From JBBRLA01 sp038231615 (lineage in GTDB: Bacteria; Myxococcota_A; Polyangia; Palsa-1104; JAEUJZ01): a DNA stretch of 11,598 nucleotides. The stretch lies in contig JBBRLA010000232.1 in assembly GCA_038231615.1 (NCBI GenBank), positions 1 through 11,598 on the forward strand, written 5' to 3'. Position 1 is the first letter of the stretch. The number at the start of each line of letters is the position of its first letter. The position numbers and the translations under genes were made by a program. The notes under the pieces are model-generated. The model had not been told where the DNA came from. It was given only the letters and a program-made list of their open reading frames with translations, and searched no databases. Shown piece by piece: positions 1 to 5,327 of this stretch.

Positions 1-690
1 TGCCCACGGGGGCGGCAGCCGGTGCTGCCAGCCGCCCCAGACAACGGGCCCGCCCAGCCCCTGCAGGAAAAGCAGGTTGGCGCTGACGCTGGCGCCGACT
101 ATAGACGTCTCGTTGGTGGCGGGCACGGCCGCCTGCGCCTGCTGCTCCGTGGGCATCCCGAAAAAAGACGCGATCTCTTCAGGCGAGCGCAGGTTGCGGC
201 AGGTCTGGCCGATGCGCACCCGCTGCCGCGCCGCCTCCGCCAGGCAGGTCACCCGCAGGTAGTAGCGGCCGTGGAAGCCCCGCCGGGCATAGCGGATGCC
301 GGAGTTGTAGCGGTTGAGGCGGCAGCGATCAAAGTCCTCCCGCCCTTGGCAGCTCTTGGCCCACGAGGCCAGCTCCTTGGCCGCCTCGCTGTAGGCCAGC
401 CAGGGCGAGCGCTTCAGTTCCTCGCAAGTATGGACCGAATAGGTGACCCGGATCTGGGTCACCCCGCAGTCCAGCCCGTCGGGACCCACCGCCCGGTCAT
501 TGAAGTCCGATTCGTTGCGGGCCAGGGCCAGGAGTTCGAAGGGATCGACCCCGGTCTTTCTGGAGTGGTACAGTGCGGCGCGGGCGTACAGGGCCGCCCG
601 GCGCACAGGGACCGGGGAGTCAGGCGACTCGACCGCCTTGATGCCAGCGATGAGTTTGAAAACCAGTACCGCATCTTCGAGTGAATTCAT
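1..690 (-). CDS. Lytic transglycosylase-like protein (SLT fold), 3' end outside window
   Basis: This minus-strand frame is open from ATG at 690 to the left edge (230 codons, no stop), so the C-terminus is missing. Residues about 48-82 resemble the catalytic core of soluble lytic transglycosylases, which cleave the MurNAc-GlcNAc bond of peptidoglycan. The segment ALARNESDF supplies the likely catalytic Glu60, followed by a GVTQI stretch (residues 76-80) in the place of the family's G-L/V-M/T-Q-I motif. LNRYNSG (about 125-131) matches the usual substrate-cleft YN-G motif. Several cysteines occur (75, 89, 114, 123, 149). I see no signal peptide at this start, which fits a phage-, secretion-system- or lysis-type enzyme as well as a housekeeping one. 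A GGGAG ribosome-binding site lies at 699-703 with 8-nt spacing, supporting the start. Fold is seen by motif; cellular role is unknown. Confidence 0.75.
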   Translation of the reverse strand, partial: MNSLEDAVLVFKLIAGIKAVESPDSPVPVRRAALYARAALYHSRKTGVDPFELLALARNESDFNDRAVGPDGLDCGVTQIRVTYSVHTCEELKRSPWLAYSEAAKELASWAKSCQGREDFDRCRLNRYNSGIRYARRGFHGRYYLRVTCLAEAARQRVRIGQTCRNLRSPEEIASFFGMPTEQQAQAAVPATNETSIVGASVSANLLFLQGLGGPVVWGGWQHRLPPPWA

Positions 691-950
691 CCAGTTTGCT
701 CCCGTAGAATCAAGTTCCGGGCGCTGGATGATCAAGCCCCATACCCAAGTCGGCTCGCGGAGACGAGATTTTCATCTCTCCTCGTTTTCATTGAAAACGT
801 CGCGGACACCCCGGACCGGACCGGGTGGCAGCAGAACGCCCCCGGACCCCGGAGTGGCTACTTTTTGCCCCTTCGGGTCGAGACGGTGTGCATAAAAGTC
901 GCAGAGCAAATTTCGCACACCTTCTGCTGGCCCGGAGCTTGCAAGTGTAT
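691..950. other. Intergenic region with small palindromes
   Basis: There is no convincing gene in this 260-bp gap. It holds a short inverted repeat at 783-799 (CGTTTTC-ATT-GAAAACG, 7-bp arms) about 95 bp upstream of the transglycosylase start, a reasonable place for an operator or a processed leader hairpin. A second inverted repeat (GGTGTGC at 885-891, GCACACC at 915-921, 23-nt loop) lies just after the stop of the 187-aa gene and could form a 3'-UTR stem, but no T-run follows, so I do not call it a terminator. It most likely carries the promoter of the transglycosylase gene, which I could not place with confidence. Confidence 0.4.
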
Positions 951-1514
951 TTACCCGGCGAGGATGCTGGCTTCCGCTTCGCGAATGTCCGGCGCGCGCA
1001 TGACCGTGGCGTGGATCTCGTCGAGACGCGACACGTCGCGGATCGCCTCCAGCCGCGTCGAGGTGTCCATCGACATCGGCCCGAAGCGCATGCCCCACAC
1101 CTTGCGGATCCACAGCGCCACCCCCGACGGCCCCGGCCGAGCCAGGTCATCCAGGATGTGTTCGATGGCGGCGTCCGAGAGCGCCTCGCCGTGCAGGAGA
1201 AGGATGTAGTTGCCGTCCTTGGGCCCGACCTGTAGCCCCTCGGCGAAGCTCTTTCGCAGCACTCCGTCGCTGCGCCGGATGTCGATCTGCCAGGTGCGAT
1301 CGTCCGGTTCGGCCGCCTCCCGGGGGACGAACATGCCCGCTTCGCCCCGGGGCAGGTGGACGGTCACTCCGCAGAGTTGCAGGGTGGTCCCGGCCTGGGG
1401 CACCAGTCGGTAGGGGTTGGTCTTGATGGCCCAGCCCCGCTTCCCTGACAGGTTCTCTAGACGAAGGGAGAGGAGCGCGGTGAGCCTCTGGATGCCATCG
1501 AAGAGATCTCGCAT
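951..1514 (-). CDS. Hypothetical protein, 187 aa
   Basis: I do not recognise this family. The ORF runs from ATG at 1514 to TAA at 951, with AGGA at 1524-1527 nine bases before the start. The protein looks soluble: no signal peptide, membrane segment or low-complexity stretch. The N-terminal ~60 residues include a run of alternating hydrophobic and polar positions around NPYRLVPQAGTTLQLCGVTV, suggesting beta strands. The C-terminal half (GNYILLLHGEALSDAAIEHILDDL) looks like strand plus amphipathic helix, giving an alpha/beta protein. Third-position GC is high as in the neighbours, and the two longer overlapping minus-frame ORFs beneath it lack sensible composition, so this frame is preferred. 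It sits 123 bp downstream of the PLP enzyme's stop, beyond a tandem repeat, so it probably has its own promoter. Confidence 0.7.
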   Translation of the reverse strand: MRDLFDGIQRLTALLSLRLENLSGKRGWAIKTNPYRLVPQAGTTLQLCGVTVHLPRGEAGMFVPREAAEPDDRTWQIDIRRSDGVLRKSFAEGLQVGPKDGNYILLLHGEALSDAAIEHILDDLARPGPSGVALWIRKVWGMRFGPMSMDTSTRLEAIRDVSRLDEIHATVMRAPDIREAEASILAG

Positions 1515-1582
1515 CGGCCCTTATCCTAACAAGCTTTCCGTCATGCGAAAACCAACTGGCACATTTTTGTTTCTCATTCAAT

Positions 1583-1642
1583 GCGCCTGCGGCGCTTCAC
1601 GAGTCAATGCACCGCGGCGCCTGCGGCGCTTCACGAGTCAAT
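1583..1642. repeat. Two copies of a 26-bp direct repeat (34-bp period)
   Basis: The 26-bp sequence at 1583-1608 recurs identically at 1617-1642, giving a 34-bp period. Each copy contains GCGCC-TGC-GGCGC, a 5-bp-arm GC hairpin on either strand. The right-hand copy covers the TGA stop (1638-1640) of the PLP-enzyme gene. A related GCGCATT fragment occurs at 1643-1649 inside the coding end. The hairpins sit where a 3'-UTR stabiliser or attenuator would be, but no T-run follows. A REP-like dispersed repeat is also possible. Confidence 0.85.
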
Positions 1643-3389
1643 AATGCGCCAGCTTGAAATCACCCGCCTGAGCGCACGGCGGATCGCCGAGGACCTCCCC
1701 GGGCAGGGGAAACCACCGCAGGTGCTCGAAGGCCGCCGAAAGGGGCGGGTCATGGGCCAGCAGCATCGGGCCCGCTGCCTCCTGTGCCGCCTGGTCGAGT
1801 ATCCCCGCCGCCGCCCGAAGATAGCCCGGGAGTTCCCATTCCGGCTCCACGGCATGGCGCGATCGATATTGGAGCTTCCCATCCTGGTAGTGCAGGTCCG
1901 AAAGGCTCATTACCGGCACTGTCCGCCCCTTCTGGTGGAACCACTTGCCGGTCATCGGGCAGAAGCAATAGTTCTTCAGCAGACGATGGCCCTGTTCCGC
2001 CACCCACTCCACCGCCCGCAAGAGGAAGTCGAAGGTGGTCTCCGAGATGAAGTAGTTGAAGTTGACCCGCACCCAGCCGGGCTTGACCCCTTCGCAGCCG
2101 CGAACGATCTCCTCCTCGAACTCCTGGGACGTGGTCAGGTCGATCCCGAGGAGCCGGTGACCGTAGGGCCCGGCGCACGAGCACCCGCCCCGGGCCTGGA
2201 TGCCGAAGAGATCGTTGAGCAGCGCCACCACGAAGTTGTGGTGCAGATAACGCTCTCCGTGACGCACCATGAACGACACGATGGACAGTCGCCGGGCATC
2301 CAGGTTCCCGAGGATGCGGATGCTCGGGTGCTGCCCCCAGGAGGCCACCGCACGCTGGATGAACGAGTGCTCGCGCCGGGCGATGACCTCGCACCCCACC
2401 GCCTCCTTCAACTGGAACACCAGACCGGCGCGGATGGATTCGATGATCGCCGGGGTGCCGCCCTCCTCGCGGTGGGTGACATCGTCGAGGTAGCGGTGCC
2501 CCGTGGCGTTCACGTAGCTAACCGTGCCGCCGCCGGGCACTGTGGGAACGCGGTTTTGAAAGAGCGCCCGTTTGGCCACCAGCACCCCCGGGGTGCCCGG
2601 CCCGCCGATGAACTTGTGGGGCGACAGGAAGATGGCGTCCTTGTAGGCCAGGTGACCGTCGGGTCCGCCGTCCAGGCGGTTTATGTTGATCTCGACGTAG
2701 GGGCCGGCGGCGGCGAAGTCCCAGAAGGCCAGCGCCCCATGGCGGTGCAAGAGCACCGAGATACCCCGGGTGTCGGACTCGATGCCGGTGACGTTGGAGG
2801 CGGCGGAGAAGCTGCCGATCTTCAGCGGCCGGTCGGCGTGGCGCAGAAGCTCTTCTCGCAGGTGCTGCTGGTCGATGTGGCCGTCGGCGTCCTCGTCAAT
2901 GACCACCACGTCGGCCAGGGACTCGCGCCAGGGCAGCTCGTTCGAGTGGTGCTCGTAGGGGCCGATGTACACCACCGGCCGCGCCTCTTTCGGGACGTGG
3001 GCCGACAGGCCGAAGCGGGCGTCCAGATCCGCAGGCAGACGGATGTTCAGCACGTCGATCAGCTTGCAGATCGCCCCGGTGGCCCCGGAGCCGCAGAAGA
3101 TGACCACGTCGTCGTCGTTGCCGCCGACGGCGACCTTGATGATCCGGCGGGCGTCCTCACGAAACACCGTGGTCTGCAGGCCGGTGCTTGAGGTCTCAGT
3201 GTGGGTGTTGGCGTAAAGGGGCATGACCTCGTGGCGGATGAAGTCCTCGATGAAGCTCAGGGACCGGCCCGACGCGGTGTAGTCGGCGTAGGTCACCCGG
3301 CGGAGCCCGTAGGGGCCGTCGATGGCGTGGTCGTCTCCGATCAGGGAGGCGCGGATGGTGTCGATGAGGCGTTCGCTGGGGCCCGGCAT
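1638..3389 (-). CDS. Class-V aminotransferase / cysteine-desulfurase-fold PLP enzyme, 583 aa
   Basis: The protein has fold-type-I PLP enzyme signatures of the class-V family (NifS/IscS/SufS, isopenicillin-N epimerase, kynureninase relatives). The N-terminal YADYTASGRSL segment is typical of its substrate-entry loop. IFCGSGATGAI (phosphate/cofactor cup) follows, and SPHKFIGGPGTPG places the Schiff-base lysine at K259 with the family's G-G-x-G-T-P-G stretch after it. A GGCSCAGPYG loop (C403, C405) lies where cysteine desulfurases carry their active-site cysteine, so sulfur transfer is possible but not shown. At 583 aa it is longer than IscS/SufS (about 400 aa); the extra ~130 C-terminal residues contain a CFCPMTGKWFH segment. 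I chose ATG 3389 because the frame upstream offers only TTG starts that fall within the candidate promoter region; its ribosome-binding site is weak. It lies 124 bp downstream of the RT. Confidence 0.85.
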   Translation of the reverse strand: MPGPSERLIDTIRASLIGDDHAIDGPYGLRRVTYADYTASGRSLSFIEDFIRHEVMPLYANTHTETSSTGLQTTVFREDARRIIKVAVGGNDDDVVIFCGSGATGAICKLIDVLNIRLPADLDARFGLSAHVPKEARPVVYIGPYEHHSNELPWRESLADVVVIDEDADGHIDQQHLREELLRHADRPLKIGSFSAASNVTGIESDTRGISVLLHRHGALAFWDFAAAGPYVEININRLDGGPDGHLAYKDAIFLSPHKFIGGPGTPGVLVAKRALFQNRVPTVPGGGTVSYVNATGHRYLDDVTHREEGGTPAIIESIRAGLVFQLKEAVGCEVIARREHSFIQRAVASWGQHPSIRILGNLDARRLSIVSFMVRHGERYLHHNFVVALLNDLFGIQARGGCSCAGPYGHRLLGIDLTTSQEFEEEIVRGCEGVKPGWVRVNFNYFISETTFDFLLRAVEWVAEQGHRLLKNYCFCPMTGKWFHQKGRTVPVMSLSDLHYQDGKLQYRSRHAVEPEWELPGYLRAAAGILDQAAQEAAGPMLLAHDPPLSAAFEHLRWFPLPGEVLGDPPCAQAGDFKLAHY

Positions 3390-3513
3390 GATCGTCCAGT
3401 CTAGCCTCCCGGCGGCGAGAACGCCCGGCAAGTTTATGCGCCATGTATGATGGGGCAAGAAACAGCCAGATGGATGCCTTCGAATGGGATGTTGTGGCCG
3501 AATCTGCCCTCAC
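3390..3513. other. RT-PLP enzyme intergenic spacer
   Basis: This 124-bp gap contains the candidate promoter at 3431-3458. I see no hairpin followed by a T-run after the RT stop, so read-through from the retron into the PLP-enzyme gene cannot be excluded. Confidence 0.5.
3431..3458 (-). promoter_or_regulatory. Candidate sigma-70-like promoter of the PLP-enzyme gene
   Basis: On the minus strand TTGCCC (3458-3453) and TAAACT (3436-3431) are separated by 16 bp. Transcription starting near 3424 would give a leader of about 35 nt before ATG 3389, which includes a GGGAGG stretch. This agrees with the ATG rather than the upstream TTG being the real start. It is a pattern match only. Confidence 0.4.
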
Positions 3514-4938
3514 TCAGCCCTCCCGCGCCTCCAGGGCGGCCACTCGATCCAGGAGTTCCCGGCCCCGCTTCGGGTCGGTCATGTGGACGAAGGCCGCCAT
3601 CCCCTTGAGCTGCGCCAGGGTCTCGCCTTCCTTGCCCGGCTTGCCCTTTTCCCGGTTGTGCAGGGCGGCGCGCAACCGGCGCAGCACGTCGCGCGGCACC
3701 CGGGCCGTCGGTACCCCCGCCGGTGCCTGGTTCACCACCAGCCCGGTCACCCGCTGCCGCTCGCCGGCCCGCACCACCCGGGTCTTCTCCGGGTGGACCG
3801 TGAAGCCCTCGGCTTCGACGATCTGCTTCACCCCGCGCAGAAGTGCCCCGACCGGCGCCTTGGGATAGGGCCCGGCGTCGGCAGGCGGGTGGTACGAAAA
3901 CGTCAGGTCGTCGGCATAGCGAGTATAGCGGAACCCGAAGGTCCGCGAGAGCCCCGAGAGCCGCCGGTCCAGGCGCATGCACAGGGCGTTGGTGATGGCC
4001 GGCGAGGTCGGGGCGCCCTGGGGCAGGCAGCGCGGGCCGGTGGCCACGTGCAGGGTCTTGCCGCGGAAGGTCACCCGTTCCCGCGGCGCCTCGGTGCACA
4101 GGAGCCCCAAAAGGGTGGCGGCAGACTCGGTCAGCCCGGCCTTGCGCAGGAGGCCCTTGACCCGCGGGAAGGTGACCGTGGGGAAGAACCCCTTGATGTC
4201 CAGCTTCACCACGGTGTCCGCCCCGGCGTGGACCGCGGCATTGGTGGCAATGGAGCGGTTGGCCAGGAAGCCGTGGGCGGCGCTGTGTACCGGCAGCTTC
4301 TCGGCGACGTGGCGTAGGGTCCAGCGCTGCGCCGCCTTGATCTCCCCCTTGGGGGCCCAGATGAGACGCGGGCTGCCGTCGCGCTTGGGGATGGTGAAGG
4401 CGCGGTAGTGGCTGCCGCTGTCGACCTCCCGGTGGTAGGTCAGCCAGCGCAGGCGCGAGATGGACAGGCCCAGGGCCGCGGCGACTTCATCGGCGCCCTT
4501 GAGATCCGGCAGGCCGTTGTCCCGGGCGCGCTCGGCGCGGTGCTCGATGTCCAGCTTGTCGACGTCGGGGTCGTCCTCCCAGTGGACCCCCGCGCCCAGG
4601 TGGACGATATGGGTGGCGTGGTACGCCTCCCAGGCCAGTCGGCGCAGCTTGCGGCGCTCTTGTGCCTCGGCCTTCTTCTGGGTCTTGTAATTCCCCTTCT
4701 CCTTGTCGGAGAGCGTGGCCGGATCGGCCCCGCCGCCAAAGAGGCCCTTCTCCTTGAGCTGGGCGGCAATCCACGGGTCGATGCCGCCGGCCTCGGAGAT
4801 GTCCTTCCACCTTGCGGTGCGCTCCTCCTGCTGCCGGCGGCGCGCCTCGCGGTCTTTGTCTCGCGCTGGCTCCGCCCCCAAGACTGTTTGAGTGACGGGT
4901 TTTATCGCCTTGACGATGCTATCGATCCGGGCTGTCAC
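3514..4938 (-). CDS. ret: Retron reverse transcriptase, 474 aa
   Basis: This enzyme makes msDNA, a single-stranded DNA joined by a 2'-5' branch to an RNA, using the adjacent ncRNA as primer and template. With GTG 4938 as residue 1, the retron signatures are NAAVH (233-237, the NAxxH motif), KLDIKGFF with catalytic D247, LPQGAPTSP (Q307), YADD (341-344, catalytic D343/D344) and VTG (397-399). The first ~190 residues are a charged, helix-rich extension before the polymerase core, as in myxobacterial retron RTs (Mx162 RT is about 485 aa). The frame is open up to a GTG at 5025, but that segment contains the a2 repeat of the ncRNA. AAAGG at 4946-4950 sits 7 bp before GTG 4938, so I chose that start. 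It lies 52 bp downstream of a2, as expected for a retron operon, and no catalytic residue is missing. Confidence 0.96.
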   Translation of the reverse strand: MTARIDSIVKAIKPVTQTVLGAEPARDKDREARRRQQEERTARWKDISEAGGIDPWIAAQLKEKGLFGGGADPATLSDKEKGNYKTQKKAEAQERRKLRRLAWEAYHATHIVHLGAGVHWEDDPDVDKLDIEHRAERARDNGLPDLKGADEVAAALGLSISRLRWLTYHREVDSGSHYRAFTIPKRDGSPRLIWAPKGEIKAAQRWTLRHVAEKLPVHSAAHGFLANRSIATNAAVHAGADTVVKLDIKGFFPTVTFPRVKGLLRKAGLTESAATLLGLLCTEAPRERVTFRGKTLHVATGPRCLPQGAPTSPAITNALCMRLDRRLSGLSRTFGFRYTRYADDLTFSYHPPADAGPYPKAPVGALLRGVKQIVEAEGFTVHPEKTRVVRAGERQRVTGLVVNQAPAGVPTARVPRDVLRRLRAALHNREKGKPGKEGETLAQLKGMAAFVHMTDPKRGRELLDRVAALEAREG

Positions 4939-4945
4939 CGCATTG

Positions 4946-4950
4946 CCTTT
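4946..4950 (-). promoter_or_regulatory. Ribosome-binding site that fixes the RT start
   Basis: AAAGG on the minus strand is 7 bp upstream of GTG 4938. It favours this start over GTG 5025, whose coding extension would run through the a2 arm of the retron ncRNA. Confidence 0.6.
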
Positions 4951-4990
4951 CAGTCTGGCCCGGTCCCGATGTCGAACAGTCCATGGAAGC

Positions 4991-5010
4991 GTGCAAGGGA
5001 TCAGGGGAGG
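4991..5010 (-). repeat. Retron a2 repeat
   Basis: The minus-strand sequence CCTCCCCTGATCCCTTGCAC pairs with a1 (5253-5272). It marks the 3' boundary of the msd, where cDNA synthesis should begin, and lies 52 bp before the chosen RT start. Confidence 0.93.
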
Positions 5011-5038
5011 CGCCGAGCGCGCCACCTTCTCACCTGGG

Positions 5039-5174
5039 GCACGGTAGCCTCACCGGTTCTCCGCTAGGACCCCCTCTAGCGCGTCAGGGGAAACGGCGGC
5101 CGGCGTCGTTGTCTCAGCTCTCCTGACGCGCTAGAGGGGGTCCTAGCGGGAGAACCAAGAACAGGCTACCTTGC
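5039..5174 (-). ncRNA. msd long hairpin
   Basis: The innermost arms, 5063-5088 and 5122-5147, are 26-bp perfect complements around a 33-nt loop (5089-5121). A single unpaired base at 5148 is followed by 8 more pairs (5055-5062 with 5149-5156). An internal loop (5050-5054 opposite 5157-5163) leads to a 7-bp stem (GGTAGCC 5043-5049 with GGCTACC 5164-5170), then one mismatch and three further pairs (5039-5041 with 5172-5174). The structure would exist in both the RNA template and the msDNA. The bulge and internal loop are typical msDNA irregularities. The loop contains a GCCGGC palindrome. Confidence 0.93.
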
Positions 5175-5252
5175 GGAGATTGTCCTGCATTTCCTCCAGA
5201 ACGGCGCAACGCCGCTCCTGCGCTCTGGGCGCCTAGGCTGAAGCGTTCGGGA

Positions 5253-5272
5253 CCTCTCCTGATCACTTGCAC
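5253..5272 (-). repeat. Retron a1 repeat
   Basis: The minus-strand sequence GTGCAAGTGATCAGGAGAGG is complementary to a2 at 18 of 20 positions, and one further C-G pair extends the stem outward. It forms the terminal stem that presents the branch guanosine to the RT. Confidence 0.93.
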
Positions 5273-5299
5273 GTCCATTCCTGTTTACACCAAAACCTC

Positions 5300-5327
5300 C
5301 CTATAGTGCCAGGTCAAAATCGTTCAA
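5300..5327 (-). promoter_or_regulatory. Candidate promoter of the retron ncRNA-RT unit
   Basis: On the minus strand TTGAAC (5327-5322) and TATAGG (5305-5300) are 16 bp apart. Transcription would start near 5293, about 20 nt before a1. The -35 box overlaps the stop codon of the SWIM gene (5324-5326), so the ncRNA and RT could be transcribed independently of, as well as together with, the HEAT-SWIM operon. Confidence 0.5.

Larger units (their letters stand above)
4991..5272 (-). ncRNA. Retron ncRNA (msr-msd, bounded by a1/a2)
   Basis: The RT's primer/template RNA lies directly upstream of it on the same strand. Outer ends are a1 (5253-5272) and a2 (4991-5010), pairing at 18 of 20 positions. 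The msr (about 5175-5252, ~78 nt) begins after a1. It contains an AGC whose G at 5238 is a candidate branch guanosine, and a 9-bp hairpin at 5198-5218 with a UUG loop (two G-U pairs). The msd (about 5011-5174) carries a long hairpin. If the cDNA starts next to a2 and ends near the msd base, it would be about 164 nt. Mx162 from Myxococcus has a 162-nt DNA and 77-nt RNA, so size and layout agree with a myxobacterial-type retron. Exact ends and branch point are inferred. Confidence 0.93.

Noticed and set aside
710..775. Possible 21-codon leader ORF (minus, ATG at 775) preceded by GAGGAG
   Set aside because: The Shine-Dalgarno-like run is only 2-4 nt from the ATG and the peptide has no recognisable feature; evidence is too thin to call a gene.
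788..1150. Two minus-strand frames (to 772 and 788) overlapping the end of the 187-aa gene
   Set aside because: Arg/Ser/Cys-rich shadows without a ribosome-binding site; the 187-aa frame has normal protein composition.
1583..1642. The tandem repeat read as a minimal CRISPR array
   Set aside because: Only two copies with an 8-bp gap and no cas genes; spacing is far too short for spacers.
1581..3191. 536-aa plus-strand open frame
   Set aside because: Antisense to the PLP enzyme, which has clear catalytic motifs on the other strand.
3390..3458. TTG 3458 as start of the PLP enzyme (606 aa)
   Set aside because: The codon coincides with the -35 box of a candidate promoter, and the added residues look non-conserved in character; ATG 3389 is preferred.
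3434..4099. 221-aa minus-strand frame overlapping the RT
   Set aside because: Different frame from the RT, Gly/Arg/Pro-rich, with no motif; the RT frame carries YADD and VTG.
5055..5156. The long inverted repeat read as an IS terminal repeat or a Rho-independent terminator
   Set aside because: It lies between a1 and a2 directly upstream of a retron RT, has no T-run and encloses no transposase, so msd is the better explanation.
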